This document shows positions 19,001 through 30,399 of a stretch of 64,000 bases of DNA, one piece after another. Positions within the stretch are counted from its first letter, which is position 1. The number at the start of each line of letters is the position of its first letter. Under the pieces are notes generated by a model. The model saw only the letters and a program-made list of their open reading frames with translations. It ran no database searches and was not told the origin of the DNA. The position numbers and the translations under genes were made by a program. This stretch comes from Anisus vortex (lineage: Eukaryota; Mollusca; Gastropoda; Planorbidae), in contig OX421499.1 of the NCBI GenBank assembly GCA_949126835.1, forward strand, positions 11,663,200 to 11,727,199, given 5' to 3'.

Positions 19001-21983
19001 AAAACGAAGGTGGCATTGTATTACAAGATTTCACATCCAAAATACAGGCTCTCAGACTCAAGTACATCGGACAAATAATCAGCGCACCACACAACTATCC
19101 TCTCTCGATATACCTTTACGGCCTTCGACTTTCTAGACTCATTACTTTCAACAACAGTACACCGCATTTCTTTGGCACCCTCTCCTCCCCCTTCTATAGG
19201 TCTATCACACGCATCCTACCTAACAACCACCACCTCATACACAGCAAAACAAAAAACATATACATAGCACTCATTACACGCAAAAAAAAACCCCTTATTC
19301 AACAGAATAAGGTGGGGGAAACAGTTAGGCATCACCAACTTTACAACCACTTTCACGAACCTCCACAACAAAAACTTCACACCACAAACGAAACAAATAT
19401 CATACAGACTTGTTTATAGCATGACCCCCCTCATACAGAGGAAAACACAAAACAAACGAAAACAACAATACTGTAGACTCTGCAATACAAACACACAAGA
19501 AAACGAGGAGCACATCTTCCTAAGATGCACAACATTTACACCTACCAGGCACACACTTAAATTCCTATAAGACTCAACAACAAATACAAACACAGACATA
19601 GATTTAGCCATCACATTACTCAGAATACCACGACACCCAAACAAGTACACACACGAACTTAACCTTATCACACTGTCTGTCTATCTTCAACACGTCTGGT
19701 CTTTCTATTTACAAACACGGACCGACCGATTCACCCCACCAACACCACAATTTTTAGAAACACTATACAGACACAAATTAGACTCAGTAATTAACACAGA
19801 TAACCCGTAATTTTTATTCCACTGTAAATATGCCATTGTGTAAAACATTACAATGTACTCTGTATGTAAAAACGTGTAACTTTTTGATTTTTAATCGCAT
19901 CCTGTGTAAAATTAAATGTTTGTCACACAAGATTTTATTATACAAAGCCCCTATGAGCTGGCTACATGTTTATATTTTACTCCGTACTATAATACTTCGA
20001 CTTTTAACAAGGTCATCATATTATGACTTTAAAAAAGAGATACATTAGCTTATCATACTGCTGGCTTCTCTACACAACAAGTAAATCCTTCCCCCTTTGT
20101 TCCGCCCCTATTATAGACTTGTACTCTTTCCGCCCCTGCGTAGAGGAGTCCAGTTTTGAATACCTAAAATTTCTATCCTACAAATCATTTGTCTAATTGA
20201 CTTTATCGTTCAGTAAAATAAAAAAATTGTCTGTACTCGAAATTATACCAGGCCGACAATAGACGGCAATATGTATTATCCTTTTGGTAAAACGGATAGT
20301 AAACTATTAAAATGCTCGCACCACAAGAGCCCATTTATTTTTATGTAAAGCCTCTCCGGGCTGACCACATGTTTTTGGTTTATTCTTTGGTTGTTTCTGC
20401 TTTTACATTTCTGGTTTGTTTTTTGTTTTTTTTTCCCTCAAATGCCTTGTATTCCAAATGTTGATATTCAATAATATACACATTAAAATTATAGTAGGGA
20501 TGAGTGCGAAAGGGTGTATGTGTGTGCGTGAACACGAATGGATATTCTTTTATATGTATTGTACAATGTAGCATGGTCCTATTTAGAACATTCTTGTACT
20601 GAAACTAAATTGTTAAATATGTTTTTAAAAGCAAAACCAGCCGTCACGGTCCACCGGTTTTACAAAACCGCATTAGAACAGACCGTCCGCCAGAGGTCAA
20701 TGAGTTTATACCCCCCCCCCCCCCACAGCCAAGACCACCGTAAGTATTTACGATGGTCTTGCCACAGCCCCCTCTCTCTGTGTATAACGGTCCTTCGACC
20801 CGTGGTAAACCCCACCTTCTCATCCACCTCACCGCTCTGAAATTTTATTCCTCCCACTACTCTTTCACCCCCCCCCCCCACCAGAACTCCTTCTTCTCTC
20901 CTTTCTACTTCCCCTTTCTCTTTATCTCCGTGTGGACTAAACTTGTCGCATATGAGATACTGAAATAAATACTTTTAAACGTAAGCCAATACAAAAAGAT
21001 AAAGGTGTGATATACCAATACCAGCCCACAAACCCCAGACCGGTCACAAGCGGCCAGAGGTCAGCAGGAGAAGTCCGGCTGTCTCAGGGCGTCACTGACC
21101 GGCAAAGGGAAGAGGCGAGGGAAGTCACCCCTTTCAAACCAGTCTACGCTACGTGAACCAACATTCAGTATCCGTCTTTCTTTCTCTCTCTCCTTTCTTC
21201 CACCTATCCTTCTTTCTTTATATTCTTCCGCTTCCACGACTACAAGGTCCAACAGCCATTGCCGGAGGGGAACGGCAAAGTCCTATTTTTAAATTAAATG
21301 ATAATTCCTATTCCCAGCCCATTTTAAAGAAAGTCCCCGGTCAAGTACCCTCAACACAAAAGGTCCCTGCTTTAAGGGGAAAGCAAGCGGCCCTTTTCCA
21401 TATCTCTTCTATAAATAAAACTACCAGGCCCCCACCCCCTCACCTCCTCCCTTCCTTCTGTACCCGAAAGGGGCAGAACCATGTTAATACTTAACTTCTG
21501 TTTCTTGTTTTCTCCCTTTCCCAAATTGTACAAATCATGAATCCTTGTTAAAAAGGGACTGAATTATGTAATGTATAGCCTTTTGATAAGATTACAATGT
21601 ATTTCCCCCCTTTATACTCAATCCTCTAATGTATATACGCCCCTACAAACTGTTTCAAAAATGTAAAATAAACTATCAATTCAATAAATACGGTACGCAA
21701 GAGAGTGAATACGGAATACCAACACAAGAATGTAAGAAAGTATAAATGGAACAAATATGTAAAATAAAACGAATGAATGAAATGAGCGAACGGAACAATA
21801 AAAGAAATAAACAGAATGAATGGGATGAATGGCTAGAATTTTAATTTTCTCATGAAATGTCTTCTATTCTTTAGTTTTGTAAATTGAAATAAATGTCTTC
21901 TATCCTTTCTCCATATGTTAAATATATAATTGGAAATTGTTTATGCAAAATTCTCTGAATAAACTTTGTTGAAAACAAAAAAA
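19001..21983 (+). mobile_element. U5-site non-LTR retrotransposon, copy C' (5' part in gap)
   Basis: This is the plus-strand counterpart of C (2,088-~5,024), about 1% diverged at the protein level where compared. It contains the end of ORF2, a 2.2-kb 3'UTR, the paired GTCTTCTATCC tail (21,861-21,910), AATAAA and a poly(A) run, followed directly by the U5 segment GATTTCCGT. Confidence 0.85.
19003..19810 (+). pseudogene. ORF2 C-terminal fragment of copy C'
   Basis: This is the RT thumb and C-terminal zinc motif of a LINE ORF2 (GGIVLQDF, LRLKYIGQII, later CRLCNTNTQENEEH). The frameshift in the A-run near 19,285 is shared with copy C, so the element was already dead before the two arms separated. 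A private TAA near 19,568 replaces a leucine codon present in C. Confidence 0.88.
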
Positions 21984-21992
21984 GATTTCCGT
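21984..21992 (+). repeat. 9-bp target-site duplication (U5 site), 5' of F
   Basis: GATTTCCGT directly after the poly(A) of C'. The partner is at 24,058-24,066 after the poly(A) of F. Confidence 0.88.
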
Positions 21993-24057
21993 TTCCCGTT
22001 GTGTTGGGCGAGGTGCAGATGAGTACGTAATGTACTCTTGGTCACTTTCTACAAATTGCTGATGATCACCACCTATAAAGAAACCTGACAGCATCAGTAC
22101 TACCACACCTTTAGAACAACTACCGAACCGTGGCCAGCCCTGGTCGTCCCCTTTCCAGACACGTGCAGATCCATACGTGGCCAACCTTAGTCGATAGCCG
22201 TCCTATATCAAGTGCAACCTCCATCGGGCAGCGCCAGAAGTCCGGTGAACGGCAAACGTGGCCAACCCTGGTCGTCCCCACCCTCTAACCCACCCTCCAC
22301 TACCACCCCCTGCTGTAACGGAAGAACCTAACAGACAGACCAAGAATACTGGGGCAACCCAATTAACCCCCGCCATCTTTGGAAAACCTTCACACAGCCA
22401 ACAAAAGGAATGCCCCTCCACAGCGTCCCAACCCCTAAACCAACAGGAAGACACCCAGTCCCCTGATGAGCAAAACGACCCCGACCCGGAAATTCCCAAC
22501 CAACAGAATCCACAAGTAACCTCTGGAACCCCCCTGAGTTCACGGCCACCCAAGAAAAAACGGCCAAGATTAAGTAAATCCACCCAAAATGGACCGTCAT
22601 GCCCAAGCACTACACCTCCAACTGACCCCCTTACAGAATCAATTAAAGACACGGAAGCAAGAGTTATTGGAGTAACTAAAGCATCCGCAAGAAGACCCCC
22701 ACCAGGGAAAACCCTTGGGACATGTTATGCCGCTTATATCGAATACAAGAAAGGACGGAAGGAAATAATAGACAACCCAGAACCGGACGATACAAGAGAC
22801 ATAACTACTTATGAACAACGGCCAATCAAAGAGCCACCGGAAGAACGCGAACAGACTCATGGGAACACACCACACTATAGACGGGTTTCGTGGGCCGAGG
22901 AGACGGAGGAAGAAGAAGCAGAGATAGACCTTGATAAAACTCCTCCCCCTCTTCTGATAGATACAGACAAGTAAACCCACACAAAATAACTTATTACAGT
23001 CAAGACAGGACTGATTAACAACACTGCATTGACCTGATAACAGTACATTGGTTGCCATGCCGTGCTCGGGGGAACTCGGAAGCACACTCTGAGCCACCCC
23101 CCCTCCGCCCGTGTTTATTTTTGAAACCTGATACTTCATTCACACACGAGACTTTACTGTATTGATTCATGATGCTTTTTACGCTTTTATAAACTATACA
23201 ATTAACATTTCTATGTTCTTTTCTGTTTTTTTCACGTATAACAGTTGAAATGTTTTAAATTTTAATAACATTGCTTTTCACTTTTACATTTTTCGATTTT
23301 AAGAACAAAATTTCAAATGTATGCTTTTTGATTTTTGTTTTTTCTTTTATGATAACTACACTGTAACCCTTCCCATTACATACTAGCTACTAAGTCCCAG
23401 TCTAACCAAGGGACAAATTTAAAAAAAAAACTATGTTGTGTTACTTTTACAGGCGATAGCCGCCCCTTTTCTTACCTTTCCCCCTTCGATCCCTTCAAGC
23501 TGTTCTTCTCACCCCGTGTCGTTGTTAGGGTTCAACGGACCGTAACCAAACGCCACCCTTCCCCTCCATACTCTGTTGTCTTCCTAGTGCTCAAACTGTA
23601 AGGGGAACAGAAGGAGCCGCTATAATTTATTTTTGCCCATGCTAATGCCTCCTATACATTATCCTTCCTTTTATTTTATAAATATAACATAATTACAAAC
23701 TCACTATGTCAAAAAAAGAGCACATTACTTATAAGTAATTATTGAACCTAACTTAAATTGAATACCTTTGTACATCCTATTTATGGTTTCCAAAATATGA
23801 TACAATTGAATGCATTATCTATATATGATAAGTTGTGTTAAAGTAAGTATGGCAGTTATGAATAAATGGATAAAACTAAAATAAACGGAATAAATGAAAT
23901 TTAATTTAGATTAGTTAGAAACTCTCCTTGTTGGAAATTTTTTTTTTGTCTTCTATCCACTGTAATTTGTATAAACTGTTCTTCTCTCCCTCTACTTCTT
24001 TTTGTAAAATTAAACAATGATAATGTAAATGCAGTTTCATTGAAAAAAAAAAAAAAA
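21993..24057 (+). mobile_element. U5-site ORF1-only retrotransposon F
   Basis: A 2,065-bp element between perfect 9-bp GATTTCCGT duplications, with the paired CTTCT tail (23,946-24,000) and a poly(A) run of about 15. It holds the C-terminal half of an ORF1 and then 3'UTR, with no ORF2 between. Its 3'UTR shares the motif CTGTAAGGGGAAC with element E. The first ~270 bp are unassigned and contain three related copies of CGTGGCCA(A/G)CC. Confidence 0.8.
22258..22974 (+). pseudogene. ORF1 C-terminal region of element F
   Basis: A proline-rich, low-complexity reading frame ending at 22,974. It aligns with the tail of ORF1 in E: PPKKKRPRLSKS against PPRKKRPRLQMS, NGPSCPSTTPP against NGPSCPSTVPP, YEQRPIKEP against YEQRPIQTP, and RRVSWAEETE. 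The zinc-knuckle half is missing, and no authentic start codon can be assigned. The KKKRPR run could act as a nuclear localisation signal. The frame is open but N-terminally incomplete. Confidence 0.7.
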
Positions 24058-24128
24058 GATTTCCGTGTGGAGGAGCAAATTAATGAGTCTAATACTCAAT
24101 TTTTCATCCCCTACGTTGCAGTAGGGTA
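24058..24128 (+). pseudogene. U5 snRNA gene, 3' part, downstream of F
   Basis: It begins at GATTTCCGTGTGGAGG and continues through the Sm site (AATTTTT) and the 3' hairpin CCCTAC...GTAGGG, identical in layout to the array U5. The first 20 bp double as the right target duplication of F. Confidence 0.9.
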
Positions 24129-24771
24129 GTATTAACTAATAATTATGAATGGTACACGCAAACACATGCTGCTTTGTTGATTTTTTTTTATTTTTTTTGT
24201 GTTTGTTTCTATTTTTACCATATTTTTAATTTTCGCTACATTGGTCGAAAAGGAGTAACTAGATTACACCCCTCCCCTTCCCCCCCCTCCCCACCCCCAT
24301 GATATTCCACGCAACTAAGTACACAAGCTGTGCTCCAATGGTCAAGGTGTCGCGCCTTATTACGCAAGACGCAAATTACTTTGATCGTCTGCCCGCAGGC
24401 ATGTTAAAAGCGACACCCGACCTGGTCTAGACATCACTAGTATGTGTTAGACTTCTCAGGACCCTCCCGCACCCACCCAGTTCTAACTTGTAATACCACA
24501 GAAGACCCTTCCCCCCCCCCCACACGCCATTCCAGCGATACTGTCGAATATTGACATACTCGAAGACGATATGAAGCAAAGAATAGAGAGCTGTATTCGC
24601 GCATTTTCAAGTTTAATTTAATTACGTCTGCGTAGTAATGTTGTGCATATTTCATGTTGGGAATCGGAAATTGGTGAGTGGACATTAACTCATTCTCATT
24701 TTGTCTGCCTTTATTTAACTGTGTGTCATAAACTTTAATTTTAAATATATATATTTTTTTTTTGTTGTTTT

Positions 24772-24824
<53 letters not shown>

Positions 24825-25389
24825 CGGACTGTTGAAATACATCTATAATCTAGGGTGTAGGCTTACCGTAGAATATATATTTCTAAATCTATACTATATG
24901 TATTTTATATTTTATATTATATATTATGTATATATATATATGAAAAGCGCTGGAAATAGTTATAAAGAGCCATAAATAGACAATGGAGCCATAAAGAGCC
25001 GTATCGTAAAAGCGATTCAATAACATGCTGCTTTGTTGTTTTTTTTTTAAAATAATTTTGACCCATTTTTTTGACCAATTTTTCTTACACTGGTCAAAAG
25101 GAAGTAACTAAAATACATCCGCTCTTGCGATTAAGGGACTGCAACGCATGGCAGACTCTTAAAACGCTATACCGAACTCAGCTGATGGTCATGAAATATT
25201 TTTTTTTCCGCCACAGTTTGAAAACTTTAAAAAATAGAACGCCGTCACTGGACCACTCACCTCTGAACGCTACGTTTACAATTTGTATTTGTTCCGGCCA
25301 ACATGCGTTTGTTTATTTAATTAATGAGCAATAAACAATATTTATACTATGCCTCTTTGGTAGTCGACTTTTTTTCCTCTTTCACTTGT
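24129..25389 (+). other. U5-to-U2 spacer of a retrotransposon-broken unit
   Basis: Matches the spacer of the intact array: poly-T, C-runs, GT microsatellite (about 24,776-24,820), AT tract and ATAAAGAGCC-like repeats. No gene seen. Confidence 0.88.
25340..25347 (+). promoter_or_regulatory. PSE-like motif of interrupted U2
   Basis: ATTTATAC at -50 to -43 relative to the U2 start at 25,390. The promoter is intact upstream of element A. Confidence 0.5.
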
Positions 25390-25414
25390 ATCGCTTCTCG
25401 GCCTTTTGGCTAAG
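25390..25414 (+). pseudogene. U2 snRNA gene, 5' 25 nt, interrupted by A
   Basis: Nt 1-25 of U2, ending GGCTAAG, then a switch to element A. Nt 26-34 (ATCAAAGTG) are missing altogether; U2 resumes at nt 35 at 33,128. Confidence 0.95.
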
Positions 25415-25613
25415 TCTGAGAATTTGCGAGGTGATACTTTGTATCTGTCCAAGCTGTATTCAAGATATCCTTGACCTACAAATCATCTATTGACGCCCTA
25501 CACCTGTTTCTACACCACTCAAACAGCTAGCAGGAGAGAGAGAGAGAGAGAGCTGAGTGACACATCCAGTCGTGTAAGTGTGCTTCCATTTTTCTCTTCC
25601 GCGTGCGAACACT

Positions 25614-26857
25614 ATGGCAACGGACTCGTTTTTTGTGCCGAAGGGGGAACTAGAGGAGGGACTTGTCCATCCTCCGGAAACCCTGCTTCTCCAATTAAAT
25701 GGTCCTGAGGCTAGAAGAGCCTCTATGACTTCAATCTTGCAAGCCTTAGGAATAACCCCCAATGAGGCAAGAGCGCTCTATAGATTTGAAAACTAAAGCC
25801 TGTGGTATCTTAAAACTACCCAAGGTAGGAGGACCCTATTGTTAGGTAAACAATACGGGACTGAGCAGACATTTATCATCAAGGTGTCAGCCCTTGATGG
25901 TAGAACTAAGGTCTTCCTCAATTGGCTTTCACCCAATATATCCCTTAACATGGTTAAGAAAATGTTTAGCCACATGGCTGAACCTGGCACCGAGGTCTCT
26001 GTTTCAAGGGTATCAGGTCCTGCCGACAAATGGCTAGGAATAATAACCCCCAAAAAAGAAAAGGATATCCCTCATTACTTTAATGTACGGTATGAGGATG
26101 ACCCTAAGACCTATAAGATCTTAATCACTGTCCCTGGACGTAGGCAGCAGTGTCACCGCTGCAGTGACGACACCCACTGGCCCAACCAGTGCCCCCGACT
26201 ACTCAGGCGAACGTATGCCGCAGCGGCATCCCGCCCATCGGCCCCATCCCAAGAAATCATTCCGCCACTGATGGACCTTGACCCAGAGACGACTGACGAT
26301 GGGTTCACAAAAGTTAGCTACGGGAAAAAAGGAGCGCGACTTGCCACAACTTCTTTGGCCCCTTCAACAACCCCACAACAAGAACCCCAGAAAGAAACGT
26401 ATGCCTCAGTGTTAGCTAGTCAACGGGCTAACTCCCCCAAAGCAACCTCCCAGCCCTTAGTGAGCCCTGGCCAAGAGGGAGGGAACGAGCTCACCCAGGC
26501 GAGCAGTTGCATAGAGGAAAGGGCATCATCCTCAGGAACTCAATTGCCCCCCCCCAAACTAACCCCCCCCCCCAACAAGATTCCCCTAACATGGCATCCC
26601 CCACCCCGACAGTTCCTAGACAAAAACGGCCCCATGAACGTAGCCCCCAATCTCTAACCGAACCCCCATCCAAATGTATTAACACAGGCGAGGAAAGCCT
26701 GGAAGGAATACACTCCTCTCCAACACTATCCCCCGAGGAGACTAGTCCCCCGCCTTCCCATACTGAAGAAGACCCTGACCTTCTCGATCAAGAGACAGAC
26801 CTCGACCTGTCTCCCAAACCCCTGACAATTGACCTTACTGACAAGGCTAAACAGTAG
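25614..26857 (+). pseudogene. ORF1 protein of copy A, one stop and one frameshift
   Basis: This is the nucleic-acid-binding ORF1 protein of the LINE, about 414 codons. The ATG at 25,614 is chosen because MAT- starts match A' and element E. Blocks: LVHPPETLLLQLNGPEA, ALYRFEN, LNWLSPNISL, EPGTEVSVSRVSGPADKW, IPHYFNV, PGRRQQCHRC with a C-x2-C-x4-H-x4-C zinc knuckle (about residues 182-195), then a proline-rich tail. A TAA at 25,794 interrupts it after FEN; copy A' has a sense codon there. A frameshift lies in a C-run at 26,563-26,573, after which the frame continues to 26,857. The stop codon of ORF1 and the start of ORF2 are about 30 bp apart. Confidence 0.87.
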
Positions 26858-26888
26858 ATTATAAAAACAATACACACACACGTCAAAG

Positions 26889-29800
26889 ATGGCAGACATC
26901 ACAGTAATTTCCCTTAATATACATAGTCTAAAACATAAACAAAAATACATAGTTCATCTTGTAGGAAAATACAAACCCGACTTCATTTTCCTACAAGAAA
27001 CAAACATCAATACACATTTTCATGCACAAAGATATACAACAGAAATGGGTTTTACAGACAGCATATTTAGCTTAGGCACACACGCGAGAGGAGTAGCAAT
27101 CATACAGACTTCAGACACATACAGAATTACACATAGATACACTGATAATGTAGGTAGATTAGCAATAGTTAGAATAGAAAGCAATAACAAGAAATACACA
27201 CTAGTCAACATTTTCGCCCCCACACAACACATAGAAAAACCTGCCTTCTTTGACAATTTAGAGAACATATTATATACTACACACATAAACGATACACTCA
27301 TTTTAGGGGGGAATTCAACTATACCGAAGACGACCTTGACAGACCACTTGCACACAATAAAAACACGCAAAACAGACACTGGCTAGATAACACACTCCAA
27401 ACATTTTCACAAGTCGACGCTTACCGAAAACAGAACCCAGACGGACGCGACTGTACCTTTACCCACAACGCGCACCGAGCGACCTCTCGCTTGGATCGGT
27501 TTTATGTTCCGAGGGGGGAGCACGTTGCCATAGTGTTTCACTTGGGGGAGACATGGGAGTACACAGACCACAAGGCTGTGCTGGTCAGTTTGACATCTAA
27601 TCAAAGTAAACACAATACTAAAAAAACACTCTCTCCACATTGGAAATTTAATAATTCGCTATTGGAGCAACCCTTTTTTTGTAACTCTGTTAAAGTCTTA
27701 CTAGAATCTGAACTTAGAGACGACGACTCGCAACACTTGAGCATCACTGAAAAGTGTGTGTTATTAAAAAGGTCGATTCAACAATTAAGTAAAACCATAG
27801 CAACAACATTACAATCCATAAGACGGAAAAAAGAAGTACATTTAAAAAACATTCTAGACAATACTACAGATGAAGCGGTTCTCCATGATACAAGACTACA
27901 ACTTGAAGAATTAGAAAACTATAAATATAAAGGTGCAGAAACAAGATGTCGGAGCAAAATGACGATGGAGACCCCTAACAAGATTTTCCTTGCTATTGAA
28001 CAAAACGTACAGAGCAAAAGATCGATTAAACAGTTAATAGACAGTAGCGCGAACGTACAAGAAAACGAAGCAGAAATAACACATATGTTTGAAGAACATT
28101 TTGCGCAAATCTATTCGAAAGAACCTACAGACTACGAACTGCAAGCGACCTTCATTCAACACTGTAAAACAATACCGCCGGAAGAAGTAGAACTTTTAGA
28201 AATACCCTTTTCTTTAGAAGAAATCAACAGTGCCATACAATCTGCTCAGGCAAACAAAACCCCTGGACCAGATGGACTAACTTTCGAGTTTTACAAACAT
28301 TTTTTTCCCTATATGGGTCCACTTCTACCTAAATTATATCAAGAAGCCTTAACTAATCAAGAGCTCCCACAAAATTTTAACGAAGCTTTTATAACCTTAC
28401 TTTCAAAAAATACAAGTGTTAACAATGTCAATAATTATAGACCTATTTCTCTTTTAAATGTTGATTATAAGATTTTAGCAAAAATGTTATTTTTAAGATT
28501 AAAACCTTTTATAAGTACTTTAATAGGCCCCGATCAATTTTGTGTCCATCCCGATAAAAATATTGAAAATTTAAATCATTTTTTAAGAGACATTATATGT
28601 TTTGCTGAAAATAAAATGTTAACGTCTTCTATCCTATCAATAAACCAAGAAAAAGCCTTTGATAGGGTAGATCACGAATACCTTTTTAAAATAATAGATA
28701 GATGTAACTTAGGTAATTATATTGGTTCTTATATCAAACTCATGTATCAAAAACCCACGAGTAAATTGTTAGTAAACCACACCCTAAGTAAAAATATTCC
28801 CATTGAAAGATCAATTAGACAAGGTTGCCCCCTATCACCTCTGTTATATATACTATGTATTGAGCCCCTCCTAGAAAAAATTAGAATAGATCCAGCTATC
28901 AAAGGCACAAGTATCCCAGGACCCTTTCCCACTATCAAAGTTTTAGCCTATGCGGATGATACCACTTTTTTCCCTTCTTCTAATAATGATGTAAACAATA
29001 TATTTCACACGTTCGCGTCCTTTGGTAAAGCTAGTGGTGCGAAAGTGAACCAAAATAAATCTGCAATAATGGGGTTGGGAAAATTTAAAAATAAAACTAA
29101 TTTTACACAAGACATTAAAGTGGTGCAGTCCATTAAGATATGTGGGATTACGTGGAACCAAAACCCAAATTTTTACCATAACGAAAAATGGAATTCTATT
29201 ATTAAAAAAACAGAAAATATTATAAAGCAATTTCAATATGCAGAAACTACAATTTTTGGGCGAGCGATACTAATTAATACCTTAGTCATTCCAAAGGTTG
29301 TTTACCTTGCTACAATTACAGAACCACCCCCCACATTTTTACCCAAAATAAATAATATTATCAGAAATTTTTTTTTCAAAAATACTATTAAAAGTATCAA
29401 ACATACTACACTTATACAAGATAAACAGGAAGGAGGAATCAGTCTGCAAGACATTGAAACTAAAATTCAAGCCCTAAGGCTTAAGTTTATTGGGCAAATA
29501 GTTAGATCGCCCCACACGTATCCCTTAGCCATTTATTTTTACGGCATGAGACTTAGTAAATTATTGCCTATTGAAAATAACACTCCCCATTATTTCGGGA
29601 CGCATGTGTACCCTTTTTATAGATCAATCTCTAGGGCGCTAGCAAATAATGAACATTTAGTTCACAATAAACTTAAAGAAATATACTCTGTACTAAAAAG
29701 TAGTAAACAAGAAAATCTCTCCCAAAGAATTAAGTGGGCCAAAGTCTACCCCACAACCCATTTTAAGGACACTTTTATTAACCTTCATAATAAACATATT

Positions 29801-30229
29801 AGCGCTAAAGCAAAAGAAGTAGGTTATCGAATTATCTTTGGAATGACCCCCATAGCCTATCGGAAAAACTCTAACGCCGATAGGAAAGCCTTCTGCAAAT
29901 TATGTAACACAAATAGACCTGAAACTGAAAAACATTTATTTTTAGACTGTCCAACTATTCAACCCACTAAAAACACCCTTAAAGAACTTATCGAAATTAA
30001 TATCCAAAAAGACATAAATATAGAATTAGCTATCACCCTTAACAAACTTCCTAAAATTAATAACAAACAAAGGCATGTCATAAATCTAATCTTACTAGCT
30101 GAGTATAGACTGCTAGTCTGGAAGAGAAGGAAAAAAATATGGTGGGAAAATAAACCAACCACACCCCACGGCCCAGATAACATGTTTAGACTAAGCACAG
30201 ATTTAAAAATTCAAAATTTTAAAATGTAA
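26889..30229 (+). pseudogene. ORF2 endonuclease-reverse transcriptase of copy A, one frameshift
   Basis: About 1,113 codons, normal for ORF2 of L1/Tx1-type LINEs. N-terminal apurinic-like endonuclease: LNIHSL, FLQETN (catalytic Glu), NIFAPT, SRLDRFYVP and TDHKAV (catalytic His). Reverse transcriptase: TPGPDGLTFEFYKHF, NNYRPISLLNVDYKIL, LSINQEKAFDRVDHEY (motif A), SIRQGCPLSPLLYI (B), LAYADDTTFF (catalytic YADD, C), then ASGAKVNQNKSAIMGLG and the thumb. The C-terminus has a C-x2-C-x9-H-x4-C zinc motif (about 29,895-29,951). One single-base deletion in the G-run at 27,306-27,311 breaks the endonuclease within its GGDFN-type motif; downstream the frame is open without interruption for over 2.9 kb. 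This is the best-preserved ORF2 in the window. Confidence 0.93.
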
Positions 30230-30399
30230 CAGTGTGTTTTTTGTTTTGCTTAAAGCTTTGTTTCATAATTTAGATATGTACCTTTTGGTTCAAATGATTA
30301 TTTCAATTGTGTTTTTTTACTACCACTATTTGCCTAAAGTATTTCAATGAAATTGTAATTCTATATAAGCGTTTATATATATCTGTTCTATCTGTTATT

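Noticed and set aside
22203..22652. 149-codon minus-strand open frame opposite the ORF1 tail of F
   Set aside because: Shadow of the proline-rich plus-strand ORF1; Gly/Trp-rich composition follows from the reverse complement of Pro codons.
25430..25475. U2-like letters (GTATCTGT, AAGCT) in the 5' leader of A
   Set aside because: Only scattered matches to U2 nt 34-60; could be chance.
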